Shown here: in pieces, positions 51,725-62,003 of the stretch
Layout of the letters: every line of letters begins with the position of its first letter
How positions within the stretch are numbered: position 1 is the stretch's first letter
Notes under the pieces: generated by a model
Seen by the model: the letters and a program-made list of their open reading frames with translations, nothing else
Databases searched by the model: none
What the model was told of the DNA's origin: nothing
Translations under genes and position numbers: made by a program
NCBI GenBank assembly: GCA_028284675.1
Contig: JANQRI010000005.1
Coordinates: 124,001 to 188,000, forward strand
Length of the DNA: 64,000 bases
Origin: Gammaproteobacteria bacterium
GTDB lineage: Bacteria; Pseudomonadota; Gammaproteobacteria; HTCC5015
Direction of reading: 5' to 3'

Positions 51725-54700
51725 ATGTATTGGAAGAAGTTATTCCTGGTATTTTGTTTGGTAATGATGCCACCCGTGTTTGCGATGACGCCACCGGGCA
51801 CGGTGATCAATAATGTCGCGAATGCGACATTCGATATTGGTGCTGCGACCGGTCTTAATGAAAGCAGTAATATTGCGTCTGTTACCACAACGATCATCCG
51901 CACGCCATCCAGTATAACTTTATTGCAGTATTTGCCGGCAGCGCCGACTGTTACCGAGGAAACTCCGTCGCAGTGCCGCAACGGTGCAGGTGGTGCGTTT
52001 ATTGGTTCGGCAGATCCGGCTGTACCATTGCCTGGCAGTGGCACCACCACATTAGATCCAAACACCCCGTTAGGTTTGGCGCCGGCAACAATTTACAATG
52101 TTGGTGAGCCGGTATTCGTTCAACTTAGCGATGGTGATCAGAATATTGATCCGGCAGCGGCTGAAACAGTGGTTGTTACGGTCACCAGCAGTCTTGGTGA
52201 TACAGAAGAGCTGTTATTAACCGAAACGGATTTGGATACCGGGGTTTTTATCGGCTATGTGCAGTCGACTGATAACCCGGTCACGTCGTTTAATTGTGAA
52301 TTAACGGTTGATTCGCAATCAACCTTGCAGGCCGATTATTCAGATCCATTTGATGGTAGTGACACGGCATCCAGTACCACGCTGGTTGACCCGTTCGGTG
52401 TGATATTTAATAGTCTCGACGGCCAGCCGGTTGACGGTGTAACGGTGCAATTGGTGAATGTCACGACCGGTCAGCCGGCCGTGCCCGGTGTGGATATTTT
52501 CGGTAACGACGGTATCAGTGCATTTCCGAATACACTGGTTTCCGGTGGTACTGCAACCGACAGCGGCGGTACCGTTTATAATTTCCCAGCCGGCAGTTAC
52601 CGGTTTCCACTCCTTTTGCCGGGTCGTTATCGTCTGGATATTATTACTTCACCTGGTTTTATCTCGCCATCTTCTGCCAGTATCAGCGATCTGCAAAATT
52701 TACCGGCAGCACCGTTCGCGTTGCTCGACAATGCGTCATATGGGCAGGATTTTGTATTGAATCCGGGGCCGCCATTGCATGTTGATATTCCGCTGGACCC
52801 GATTGCAACCCAATTGATTGTTAATAAAGCGGCGAGTATTACCGATGCCGGTATTGGCGATTTTGTGCAATATCAGGTGACACTGGAAAATGCGGATTTA
52901 TTTTCAGCTGCGGTGGATACACGTATCGATGATGTGTTGCCGCGGGGCTTCCGTTATCAGCCGGGCTCAGTAAGATTAAACGGATCTGTTGTCGCGGACC
53001 CTGCCATTGCCGCAAATGGCCGTGCTTTAGAGTTCGCTGTTGGTAATCTGGCGCCCGGCGCCTCATTGAATATCAGTTATGTTGCTGAAGTGACAGCCGG
53101 CACGCCGCTCGGAGCTGCAGTGAATACCGCGAGTGCGCGGGATACGGTCGGCGCAACTTCGAATGTTGCCCAGGCGGTTGTTGACGTGCGTGATGAGTTT
53201 TTACGTGAACGTAATATTCTTGTTGGGCGGGTGTTGGTTGGTAATTGCCCATTATTGCCTGAGGAGCATGGTCAGGCAGCACTTCGTATGCAAAGTGAAA
53301 AACACGAGGACGAAATTGATTACCGAATCAGTTTTTCGGTTAATGATGCGGAAATTAACAGTTACAAACTTATCGTAACCTTGCCCGATACTTTGCAGTA
53401 TGCATCCGGGAGTGCGCGTCTGGATGGCCGGTTGTTGGGCGACCCTCAGGTTGCACAGCAAACACTGACGTTCAGCTTTGACGATCGCCGGTTTGAGGGT
53501 GTTTTGGAGTGGGAGCGCGTGTTGGAGTTCGAAACGCGCGTGGTTAACAAGAATCATGGGCGCTTTGTTACCGAAGCCTATGCAGTGATGAATACCGCGA
53601 CCGAGCAAAATCAAACCACACCAATTGCAAGAAATATTCTGTTGCGTAAAGCAGCCCGCCAAACCGAGAGGCAATTTGTATTCAGGCCTCTTTTTGCGCC
53701 TTTGAATGCCGAACTGACTGCTGAGGAAATCGGGCAGCTGGATAAGATTATCGGCGCTATGCGTGACTCTGAGATTATTAATATCAATATCGAAGGGCAC
53801 ACTGATGCCCGGCCGATCAGTCATGCCAATCGTTCTTTATATAATGATAATCTTGAGTTGTCCTGGGCGCGTGCAAAAACATTGGCGCCGTATTTTCAGG
53901 CACAGCTTGGGTTGCGTGGTGAACAAATAAAAACACTTGGCCTGGGTGATGCAAAGCCCATTGCAGATAATGCCACACCGGATGGGCAGATGTTGAATCG
54001 CCGGGTGGATGTATCAATTAATGCACGTGTCCAGCTCGAACCGGAAGTGGATAAAATCATTCTCGATGACAGCGGTGAGTTACTGATGAAACTGGTCACT
54101 CATAATAAAGAACGTGAACCTGCACAGGTGGGTACTGAGCTGCGTGGTTTGCCAGGTGCGCGTATCTACCTTGAAGACGGTACTTATGTGCTGACTGATG
54201 AAAATGGTAAATATCATATCGAAGGTGTGCGCCCGGGTACGCATGTGGTGCAACTGGATCTTGAAAGCCTGCCGCCGAATGTACGGGTTATCGAATGTGA
54301 ACAGAACACGCGTTTCGCCGGCACGCCGTATTCCCGGTTTGTGGATTTAAAACCCGGTAGTTTATGGCGGGTGGATTTTCATGTGGAAGAAGAGGCTCCG
54401 GCTGTTGGTCAGGCAAGTCTGCAGATGAAAACAAGAATCGATGATGGGGTGCTTGCTTATAGAGTTGAGAACAGCGGAGGTGAAGTGCCGGTTAGAAATT
54501 ACCGTTTAACCGTGATTTTGCCGGAAGGCACCGAATATATAGAATCCAGTAGCTTATTGGGCGAAGAGGCGCTTGATGATCCACAGGTCAGCGGTAATAT
54601 TCTTGTTTATCGTTTAGGGGATTTTTCCGCCGGCTGGAATGAAACGCTGAAGTTCCGGGCTCGTATCAAAACACTTGATGATCGTAAACTGGTGACTAAA

Positions 54701-57700
54701 GCAGCCGCGATTTTGGACACCGCGCAGACTGCAGGTGTCAGGGTGCCGCCGGTTCAAACAGTTGCACTGGTGCAGGGCCGCAAGCTTAAACCGCGGGATT
54801 ATGTTTTTAAGCCTAAATTTGGAACCTTGCGCGCTGAGTTGAGTTTATCTGATAAGCGCAAGCTGGACTCATTAATTCCGGAGCTATTGAGTAGCGAAAT
54901 CCAGCAGATTCAAATCATCGGTCATACTGACAATGTGCCGATTTCCGTTGCCGGCCGTAAATTGTATAAAGACAATTATGCACTTTCCCAGGCGCGCGCG
55001 GAAACTGTTGCAGGCTACCTTCAGCAAGTGCTTGGTTTAAGAGAAGACCAGGTGATAGCAAAAGGGATGGGGCCTGATCAACCGCTGGTGTCGAATGCTA
55101 CTGCCGAAGGCCGGGCGCAAAATAGAAGAACTGAAATTTTAATCAATGCAGTCGAAGCGGAAGGTGTGGATGTCAGCACCATGCTGCAACCTGCAAGCCA
55201 GGTTTCCAGTGCAAAAATTGCCGGTGAGGTTGTGCCGGTAGAATCTGTTAAACCGGTAACACTGCCACCCTCTACAAAGCGCAGCATACAGCAGTTTGAT
55301 AAAGCCTGGCTGGAGCAGGCGCAACCGGGTGTCGAATGGTTAATGCCGGTATCAGGCTATATTCCCTCCATTCCGGCACTGAATGTTGCGATCAAGCATC
55401 ACCCGGGAGATTCCATTATTGCACAATTAAACGGTGAACCGCTGAATCCGTTGTTTTTCTTTGGTATGGAAAAGAATAAAAAAGGTAATGTTGCAAGAAG
55501 TTATTGGCAGGGCATTCATTTGAAAGAAGGGGCCAATAAACTGGAGTTTATTGTCCGTGATGTGAATGATGGTGCCGAAACTGTGCTGCAGCGGGTTATA
55601 TATTACTCCGGAGCGCCGGTACGCGCAGAGTTGGTGAAAGAATATTCCAGCTTGATTGCAGACGGTAAAACACCGCCGGTTCTGGCCGTGCGTTTTTACG
55701 ATAAATGGGAGCAACCGGTGCGGCCTGGTGTTATTGGAGAGTTTTCTGTGCAGCCGCCTTATCAAAGCAAGGAACGATTGGATTCAATGGAGGAGGATCT
55801 GCTGGCTGCCTATGACCGTAACCAGCCTGTTTATGAAATTGGTGAGCATGGTATTGCGTTGATAGAGCTGGAACCGACTTCGCAGACCGGGAAAGCCATA
55901 CTGGGTTTTGTATTCAATGATGGACGTGCCCAGCAGATCGATGCCTGGTTAAAGCCGGCGTCGCGGGACTGGATTGTTGTTGGTGTGGTTGATGGAACCT
56001 TGGGTGACAATACGCTTTCCGGTAATACCGCCAGTGCTGAAAGTAACGGTTTTGAAGATGGCAGTTATGATGATGGTAAGCTGGCCTTTTTTGCAAAAGG
56101 TAATCTAAATGCGGACTGGTTGTTGACCGCGTCGGTTGATTCCAGCAAGGACGATGATAATGTCGGTAACAGCCTGTTTCAAACCATTGATCCGGATGAG
56201 TTTTTTACACTTTACGGTGATAATACCGAACAGCGCTATGAAGCACCGAGTTCAGAAAAAGTGTTTTTGAAACTGGAGCGTCAACACTTTTATGCATTAT
56301 TCGGTGATTACGATACCGGTCTGAATGCAACTGAGTTATCGAAGTATAACCGGAGTGTTACCGGACTGAAGTCAGAGTTTGAGGGCGATGTTTTCAGTTT
56401 TAATTTTTTCGCGACGGAAACTTCCCATCGTTTCGCGAAAGATGAAATTCAGGGGAATGGGACTTCGGGTTTATATCAATTGAGCCGCAATGATATTGTG
56501 ATCAACAGTGAAGTAATTGTATTGGAAACCCGTGACCGTTTTCGCAGCCAGGATATTCTTGAACGCCGTACGTTGCGACGGCATTATGATTACAATATCG
56601 ACTATCAGGCCGGCACGGTTTTCTTTAAAGAACCGGTGACCAGTCGTGACCGGAATTTTAATCCGGTTTTTATTGTGGTTGATTATGAAACCCGGGGTGA
56701 TATTGAAGATGATGCTACCTTCGGTGGTAGAGGTGCTTTCCACTTTGCGTCGGATAAGGCTGAACTTGGATTTACGGCGATCAATGACGGCACCTTCGCA
56801 TTGGAAGGTGATTTGCAGGGTGTGGATTTATCGGTTCAAACCGGTAAAGACTCGGAGCTTCGACTTGAATTTGCGAGCAGTGAGGTTGATGATGCCGGCA
56901 CCTTACGCGAAGGTGATGCATACTTGGCTGAGTTCAGCACACGTGGTGAAAAGCTTGATGCCAGAATCTATATGCGTGAACAGGAAAGTGAATTTGGCTT
57001 GGGACAGCAGGCCGGCAGCGAAAGTGGGACCCGTAAATACGGCGCTGACGGCAGCTACCGGCTGAATAGCCGTTTGCAGCTTAACTCTGAAATTTTCCAT
57101 GAACAGAATCTTGTGACCGATGCTGAGCGCGATGTTGCTGAAGCCGGTGTTTCATATACGGTTAACCAGCACAGTTTTAATGCCGGTTTACGCAGCGCGA
57201 GGGATGAGCTGATTAATGGCCAGAAAAATGAATCCGAATTGCTGGTATTGGGTGCCGCAACAAAACTATATGATGGTAAATTGCACCTGCATGCCGATAG
57301 TGAAATTGCGTTGAATTCCGAAGATGCCAACCCTGCTTATCCAACCCGGCATATTCTCGGGCTGGATTATTTTCTGACGCCTAATGTTAATGCTTATCTG
57401 GAGCAGGAATTCACCGAAGGTGCGTTGCAGGATACCAGTGCCACGCGCATCGGTTTCAGGGCGACACCGTGGTCACAGGCCCGGATCGATACCTCTGTGG
57501 AGGAACAGACCGGTGAATATGGTCCGCGCACATTTGCAGTTTTGGGTTTGGCCCAGGGTTTTCGTATCAATCAGCGCTGGAGCGCCGATTTGTCATTTGA
57601 TCGGAGTGAAACCATGCGTGATGGTGGGGCAGGCAACCCGCCATTTAATGTCAATGTGCCGTCGGCATCGGGCACTTTAAATGATGATTTTACCGCTGTA

Positions 57701-58405
57701 TCACTAGGTTCGACTTACCGGGCAGATACTGCAACATGGGTCAATCGTTTTGAGCACCGGGATGCGGATAGTGAAGACAGGCTTGGCCTGTTTATCGGCT
57801 GGCATCGCGATTTACAGGAAGGCATTGCGTTTGGGGTGGATGCGCAGTGGTTTGATTCCGATTTTCTGGATGGCAGCGAAACCACAGACGGTGATATTCG
57901 GTTTTCCTTATCGTATCGGCCGGTTACTTCCAAATGGATTCACTTAAATCGGCTGGATTACAAGTTTGATGAGCGTGTCGATACCGCGGGTAACCGTGAT
58001 CGCAGTAGAAAACTGATCAATAACTGGAAGGGCAATTACATGCCGAATCGCGATCATCAGCTCGCACTCAGTTACGGCATAAAATATGTGCTCGATAATT
58101 TTAGCGGAGCCGAATACGATGGTGTGACGCATTATATCGGTTCAGAGTATCGCTATGATATCGGCAAACACTGGGATTTGGGCGTACACGCGAGCCGTTT
58201 ACACTCAGTAAACTCGGATAATCTGCAATATTCCTATGGGCTTTCCACCGGCTGGGATCTGGCTAAAAACCTGTGGCTGAGTGTCGGCTATAATTTCGAC
58301 GGTTTTGAGGACGATGATTTTTCATTGGCGGATTACACCGCGAAAGGTCCATTTATCAAGCTGCGCCTGAAATTTGACCAAAATACGTTGGGAATCAACC
58401 GTTAA
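51725..58405 (+). CDS. Giant outer-membrane protein: DUF11 + two OmpA domains + beta-barrel
   Basis: 2226 aa from ATG 51725, which begins a signal peptide (KKLFLVFCLVMMPPVFA); the frame is open farther upstream but gives no signal. Order: mature motif PGTVINNVANATF; Ig-like region; DUF11 domain (~365-480); OmpA-like domain 1 (~650-770, INIEGHTDARPIS, LELSWARAKTL); Cna-B-like domain (~805-890, GLPGARIYLEDGTYVLTDENGKYHIEGV); second DUF11-type stretch; OmpA-like domain 2 (~1025-1140, IQIIGHTDNVPIS, YALSQARAETV); then from ~1450 alternating polar/hydrophobic strands typical of a large beta-barrel. Two peptidoglycan-binding domains in a likely barrel protein suggest an anchor for the other exported subunits. 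Last gene of the operon. Confidence 0.78.
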   Translation: MYWKKLFLVFCLVMMPPVFAMTPPGTVINNVANATFDIGAATGLNESSNIASVTTTIIRTPSSITLLQYLPAAPTVTEETPSQCRNGAGGAFIGSADPAVPLPGSGTTTLDPNTPLGLAPATIYNVGEPVFVQLSDGDQNIDPAAAETVVVTVTSSLGDTEELLLTETDLDTGVFIGYVQSTDNPVTSFNCELTVDSQSTLQADYSDPFDGSDTASSTTLVDPFGVIFNSLDGQPVDGVTVQLVNVTTGQPAVPGVDIFGNDGISAFPNTLVSGGTATDSGGTVYNFPAGSYRFPLLLPGRYRLDIITSPGFISPSSASISDLQNLPAAPFALLDNASYGQDFVLNPGPPLHVDIPLDPIATQLIVNKAASITDAGIGDFVQYQVTLENADLFSAAVDTRIDDVLPRGFRYQPGSVRLNGSVVADPAIAANGRALEFAVGNLAPGASLNISYVAEVTAGTPLGAAVNTASARDTVGATSNVAQAVVDVRDEFLRERNILVGRVLVGNCPLLPEEHGQAALRMQSEKHEDEIDYRISFSVNDAEINSYKLIVTLPDTLQYASGSARLDGRLLGDPQVAQQTLTFSFDDRRFEGVLEWERVLEFETRVVNKNHGRFVTEAYAVMNTATEQNQTTPIARNILLRKAARQTERQFVFRPLFAPLNAELTAEEIGQLDKIIGAMRDSEIININIEGHTDARPISHANRSLYNDNLELSWARAKTLAPYFQAQLGLRGEQIKTLGLGDAKPIADNATPDGQMLNRRVDVSINARVQLEPEVDKIILDDSGELLMKLVTHNKEREPAQVGTELRGLPGARIYLEDGTYVLTDENGKYHIEGVRPGTHVVQLDLESLPPNVRVIECEQNTRFAGTPYSRFVDLKPGSLWRVDFHVEEEAPAVGQASLQMKTRIDDGVLAYRVENSGGEVPVRNYRLTVILPEGTEYIESSSLLGEEALDDPQVSGNILVYRLGDFSAGWNETLKFRARIKTLDDRKLVTKAAAILDTAQTAGVRVPPVQTVALVQGRKLKPRDYVFKPKFGTLRAELSLSDKRKLDSLIPELLSSEIQQIQIIGHTDNVPISVAGRKLYKDNYALSQARAETVAGYLQQVLGLREDQVIAKGMGPDQPLVSNATAEGRAQNRRTEILINAVEAEGVDVSTMLQPASQVSSAKIAGEVVPVESVKPVTLPPSTKRSIQQFDKAWLEQAQPGVEWLMPVSGYIPSIPALNVAIKHHPGDSIIAQLNGEPLNPLFFFGMEKNKKGNVARSYWQGIHLKEGANKLEFIVRDVNDGAETVLQRVIYYSGAPVRAELVKEYSSLIADGKTPPVLAVRFYDKWEQPVRPGVIGEFSVQPPYQSKERLDSMEEDLLAAYDRNQPVYEIGEHGIALIELEPTSQTGKAILGFVFNDGRAQQIDAWLKPASRDWIVVGVVDGTLGDNTLSGNTASAESNGFEDGSYDDGKLAFFAKGNLNADWLLTASVDSSKDDDNVGNSLFQTIDPDEFFTLYGDNTEQRYEAPSSEKVFLKLERQHFYALFGDYDTGLNATELSKYNRSVTGLKSEFEGDVFSFNFFATETSHRFAKDEIQGNGTSGLYQLSRNDIVINSEVIVLETRDRFRSQDILERRTLRRHYDYNIDYQAGTVFFKEPVTSRDRNFNPVFIVVDYETRGDIEDDATFGGRGAFHFASDKAELGFTAINDGTFALEGDLQGVDLSVQTGKDSELRLEFASSEVDDAGTLREGDAYLAEFSTRGEKLDARIYMREQESEFGLGQQAGSESGTRKYGADGSYRLNSRLQLNSEIFHEQNLVTDAERDVAEAGVSYTVNQHSFNAGLRSARDELINGQKNESELLVLGAATKLYDGKLHLHADSEIALNSEDANPAYPTRHILGLDYFLTPNVNAYLEQEFTEGALQDTSATRIGFRATPWSQARIDTSVEEQTGEYGPRTFAVLGLAQGFRINQRWSADLSFDRSETMRDGGAGNPPFNVNVPSASGTLNDDFTAVSLGSTYRADTATWVNRFEHRDADSEDRLGLFIGWHRDLQEGIAFGVDAQWFDSDFLDGSETTDGDIRFSLSYRPVTSKWIHLNRLDYKFDERVDTAGNRDRSRKLINNWKGNYMPNRDHQLALSYGIKYVLDNFSGAEYDGVTHYIGSEYRYDIGKHWDLGVHASRLHSVNSDNLQYSYGLSTGWDLAKNLWLSVGYNFDGFEDDDFSLADYTAKGPFIKLRLKFDQNTLGINR

Positions 58406-58439
58406 CAACTCTTTGTTCAGCATTGATCGGAGTTTTGCT

Positions 58440-58580
58440 AGAAACTATTTCAAAATTAGCGAGCGCTGCTAAGACGAGGCAAAAATGATCGAGAAAGCGC
58501 AGTTTACACGAAGTAAATGAGCATTTTGAGAACGTTTTTAACGACGTATTAGCAAGCACAGCGATTTTGAGATAGGTTCT
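58440..58580. mobile_element. MITE-like 141-bp palindromic element
   Basis: AGAAACTATTTCAAAAT at the left and ATTTTGAGATAGGTTCT at the right are inverted copies (15 of 17 match), and the similarity continues inward (TAGCGAGCGCTGCTAA against TTAGCAAGCACAGCG). There is no coding capacity. Related dispersed palindromes of this kind occur in several gammaproteobacterial genomes, from memory. A target-site duplication is not evident. Confidence 0.65.
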
Positions 58581-58648
58581 AAATTCACCGGTGGATTTAC
58601 GGGGTTGCCCATGGGCATATATAATGCGTCCTCCGGTGGGTGGTAGAT

Positions 58649-58785
<137 letters not shown>

Positions 58786-58970
58786 TATATTTCGGGTTCA
58801 AGGTAAGCTGACTTTTTCGCGATTGCACGTTTTTGGTTCAGGGCAGATCAGGGTTTTTCGCGTGAGTTGGATATATAGCTTCGTGTATCTGCGGAAAGCA
58901 GCAACAAAGCGTTAATGAAAAAGGTAATTCGAGAAAGATTCTCATCATATTTATATATCATCGTAGATAA

Positions 58971-60575
58971 ATGTCATATCAAGTCTTAGCCCGTAAATGG
59001 CGTCCGCGAAATTTTGCTGAGATGGCGGGGCAGCAGCATGTATTACGTGCATTAATTAATGCGCTGGATCAGCAGCGGTTGCATCAGGCGTATTTGTTTA
59101 CCGGCACCCGGGGGGTCGGTAAAACGACAATTGCCCGTATTTTGGCGAAAGCATTAAATTGCGAAACAGGTGTCAGTTCTGAACCCTGTGGGAAGTGTTC
59201 GGCCTGTTTGGAAATCGATGAAGGCCGGTTTATTGATTTGATTGAAGTGGATGCGGCATCGCGCACCAAAGTTGAGGATACCCGGGAGCTGTTGGATAAT
59301 GTGCAATACACGCCAACCCGGGGCCGATATAAGGTTTATCTGATCGACGAAGTCCATATGTTGTCAACGCACAGTTTTAATGCGCTGTTGAAAACACTGG
59401 AAGAGCCCCCGCCGCATGTAAAATTTTTATTGGCTACCACTGATCCGCAAAAATTGCCTGCAACAATTTTATCGCGTTGCTTGCAGTTTAATTTAAAGCG
59501 TATGACGGTAGATTTGATTGAGTCTCAATTAGCTAAAGTATTGGATGAAGAGGGTATCACTTATCAGCCGGTTGCGTTGAAATACCTGGCGCATGCGGCG
59601 GACGGCAGTATGCGGGATGCGTTGAGTCTTCTCGATCAGGCAATCGCATATGGAGAGGGTGCGCTGGATGCTGATGAAATTGCCGCTATGCTCGGTCTGG
59701 TTTCCCGTGAACCGCTGTATCAGATTGTTGAGGCGCTGATTGAAGAGAATGCCGAGGCAATGCTGGCGGTTGTTGCACGTCTGGATGAGATGGCTGCGGA
59801 CCCAATGGTTGTACTGGATGACCTGATCAGTCTGTTTCAACAGTTGGCTTTGTTGCAATGGGCTGCAGATGTATCGGAGCAGGGCGTGGATGATAAAGAA
59901 AGGCTATTGTCTTTTACATCCAGCTTGAGTGCGGAGGATATCCAGCTGTATTACCAGATTGCATTGCTTGGAAAAAGAGATTTACCTTTATCTCCTTCAT
60001 ACCGGCGTGGTTTGGAGATGATTCTGCTCAGAATGCTCGCTTTTCGTCCGGTTTCCGGTGTTGCTCCTAAGGGTGAATTACCAGCACAGGGAAAAAAAGC
60101 AAATATTGCACAAAATAAAAAAACGGAAGTTTCTTCGGGTGGTCAGACGAATGCGGTTAGCCATCAGGCGACCGCTAAATCTGCTGAGAGCGGCGAGCAA
60201 AGCTGGAAGCATATTTTTGATCAACTGCAGCTGAAAGGCATGGTCACAGAGTTGGCGGCAAACTGTGAAATAAAAAAGTGGCAGGAAAACCATCTGGTTT
60301 TAACGCTTGCCAAACAGCATGCACAGCTGTACAAAAAAGAATTTGAAAAGCGGCTTGCTGATGCATTGTCAAAGCATTTGGGACGAACTATTCAGCTGTC
60401 CATTGAAGTGGGTGAGCTTGTGTCCGAAACACCGGCTGGAGAGGTTGCGAGGCTGGCTGCTGAAAAACAGCAGGCTGTTGTGTCGGAAATTCAGGAAGAC
60501 CGGTTTGTGCAGGAGCTGAAAGACAAGTTTGGTGCGGAAGTGCAGATGGAGACTGTGCGGCCGCTAGACGCGTAG
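58971..60575 (+). CDS. dnaX: DNA polymerase III subunits gamma and tau
   Basis: 534 aa. AAA+ clamp-loader ATPase: Walker A GTRGVGKTT (45-53), zinc-binding cysteines starting at Cys64 with CGKCSAC, Walker B LIDEVHML and sensor 1 LATTDPQKLP. The tau-specific C-terminus contacts the polymerase alpha subunit and DnaB. An A7 run at 60092-60098 could cause -1 frameshifting to give the shorter gamma. ybaB and recR follow, the usual replication/repair operon. Confidence 0.95.
   Translation: MSYQVLARKWRPRNFAEMAGQQHVLRALINALDQQRLHQAYLFTGTRGVGKTTIARILAKALNCETGVSSEPCGKCSACLEIDEGRFIDLIEVDAASRTKVEDTRELLDNVQYTPTRGRYKVYLIDEVHMLSTHSFNALLKTLEEPPPHVKFLLATTDPQKLPATILSRCLQFNLKRMTVDLIESQLAKVLDEEGITYQPVALKYLAHAADGSMRDALSLLDQAIAYGEGALDADEIAAMLGLVSREPLYQIVEALIEENAEAMLAVVARLDEMAADPMVVLDDLISLFQQLALLQWAADVSEQGVDDKERLLSFTSSLSAEDIQLYYQIALLGKRDLPLSPSYRRGLEMILLRMLAFRPVSGVAPKGELPAQGKKANIAQNKKTEVSSGGQTNAVSHQATAKSAESGEQSWKHIFDQLQLKGMVTELAANCEIKKWQENHLVLTLAKQHAQLYKKEFEKRLADALSKHLGRTIQLSIEVGELVSETPAGEVARLAAEKQQAVVSEIQEDRFVQELKDKFGAEVQMETVRPLDA
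60092..60118 (+). other. Candidate programmed -1 frameshift site for gamma
   Basis: Seven As at 60092-60098 are read A-AAA-AAA in the dnaX frame, a slippery heptamer. After a -1 shift the frame reads AGC AAA TAT TGC ACA AAA and stops at TAA 60116-60118, giving a ~381-residue gamma that ends just after the clamp-loader collar. AGGG lies directly upstream; no strong downstream hairpin is obvious. Confidence 0.5.
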
Positions 60576-60659
60576 GTTTGTTATTTTTTGCGCCACCCCG
60601 ATGGTTGCGGGTGGTTTTCGAGGTTTATGTAAATAGTGGTATGGTCGGGAGGTTAGCGT

Positions 60660-60983
60660 ATGAAGGGTGCACTGGGTAATTTAATGCAGCAAGCACAGAA
60701 AATGCAGGCTGAAATGGAAAAGGCGCAACAGGAGCTTGCAAGTCTGGAAGTGCAGGGTGAATCGGGTGGCGGTCTCGTTAAAGTCGTTATGGCCTGCAAT
60801 CATGAAGTCAGGCGCATCAACATAGATGATAGCCTGGTAGGAGATGATAAGGATATGCTGGAGGACCTGGTTGCGGCTGCGATGAATGATGCGGTAAATA
60901 AGGTTGAACGAACGACCAAAGAGAGAATGTCAGGTCTGACCGCAGGTTTGAATTTGCCGGGCGGTATGAAGCTGCCGTTTTAA
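60660..60983 (+). CDS. ybaB: YbaB/EbfC nucleoid-associated protein
   Basis: 107 aa. Family features throughout: LMQQAQKMQAEMEKAQQELASLEVQGESGGGLVKVVMACNHEVRRINID, and a GLNLPGGMKLPF end. Dimeric DNA-binding protein, encoded between dnaX and recR as in most gammaproteobacteria. It is seven bases from recR. Confidence 0.95.
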   Translation: MKGALGNLMQQAQKMQAEMEKAQQELASLEVQGESGGGLVKVVMACNHEVRRINIDDSLVGDDKDMLEDLVAAAMNDAVNKVERTTKERMSGLTAGLNLPGGMKLPF

Positions 60984-60989
60984 GCGCCG

Positions 60990-61592
60990 ATGCAATACTC
61001 CCCTTTATTAGATCAACTGATCGAAAGTTTTTGCTGTTTACCAGGCGTTGGAAAAAAATCAGCACAGCGGATGGCGTTTCATTTGCTTGAACGGGATCGT
61101 GAAGGTGCTGTTCAATTGGCGGGCAGGATTACGCAGGCGATGGAGCAGATCGGTCATTGCGAACTTTGCCGGAATTTCAGTGAAACGCCAATTTGTGGGA
61201 TTTGCAGCAATCCTAAACGGGATAAAAGTACGCTTTGTGTTGTAGAAGGGCCGGCTGATGTGCTGGCGCTGGAGCAGGCCGCAAACTACCGGGGTTTATA
61301 TTTCGTGTTGATGGGGCATTTGTCACCGCTAGATGGAATTGGCCCGGATGAGCTGGGTCTGGATATATTGAAGCAGCGCTTTCAATCCGGTGAGATTAGT
61401 GAAGTCATACTTGCGACGAATCCGACGGTTGAGGGTGAAGCGACTGCACATTACATTATCGGTTTGGCTCAGGGGCAGGATATCAGGATGACGCGTATTG
61501 CCCATGGAGTACCTTTGGGCGGTGAATTGGAGTTTGTCGATGGGGGTACTTTGTCGCATGCATTTAATGAAAGGAAAACGATTCACGGGTGA
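60990..61592 (+). CDS. recR: Recombination mediator RecR
   Basis: 200 aa. N-terminal helix-hairpin-helix (LPGVGKKSAQRMAFHLL), four-cysteine zinc motif (CELCRNFSETPICGICSNPKRD) and a TOPRIM domain (LCVVEGPADVLALEQA). It works with RecF and RecO to load RecA at gaps. The operon position after dnaX-ybaB is standard. Confidence 0.96.
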   Translation: MQYSPLLDQLIESFCCLPGVGKKSAQRMAFHLLERDREGAVQLAGRITQAMEQIGHCELCRNFSETPICGICSNPKRDKSTLCVVEGPADVLALEQAANYRGLYFVLMGHLSPLDGIGPDELGLDILKQRFQSGEISEVILATNPTVEGEATAHYIIGLAQGQDIRMTRIAHGVPLGGELEFVDGGTLSHAFNERKTIHG

Positions 61593-61604
61593 GGGGGTAT
61601 TGCG

Positions 61605-61949
61605 GTGACTGAAACATTATTTACTAAAATCATAAATGGTGAAATACCTGCGGATGTGGTTTATGAGGATGCAGAGGTATTGGCTTTTTGTGATATTAAT
61701 CCTCAGGCGCCGACCCATATTCTGATTATTCCCAAAAAACCGATTGCGACTGTGAACGATATTGAAGCTGAAGATGCTGCGCTGGTTGGCAAGTTGTTTG
61801 TTGTGGCTGGAAAAATAGCTGCAGACGCCGGCATTGCTGAAGAAGGGTATCGCTTGGTTGTTAATTGTAATGCGGCAGCCGGCCAGACAGTATTCCATTT
61901 GCATATGCATTTGTTGGCCGGGCGTCAGTTGAGCTGGCCGCCAGGTTAA
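61605..61949 (+). CDS. HIT-family (HinT-like) nucleotide hydrolase
   Basis: 114 aa, GTG start at 61605 after GAGGGGG. The histidine triad is intact (QTVFHLHMHLLAG), and the N-terminal FTKIINGEIPADVVYEDAEVLAFCDINPQAPTHILIIPKK is the HinT fold. It hydrolyses purine nucleoside phosphoramidates in the cytoplasm. Twelve bases after recR; likely the last gene of the operon. Confidence 0.93.
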   Translation: MTETLFTKIINGEIPADVVYEDAEVLAFCDINPQAPTHILIIPKKPIATVNDIEAEDAALVGKLFVVAGKIAADAGIAEEGYRLVVNCNAAAGQTVFHLHMHLLAGRQLSWPPG

Positions 61950-62003
61950 AGCGTTGATTTATTGCATAATATAATTTTCGGTACTATAGAAAGATCGATG
62001 CCG

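Noticed and set aside
58971..60575. A stimulatory hairpin downstream of the dnaX slippery run
   Set aside because: Only weak short pairings could be found after 60118, so no feature was called.
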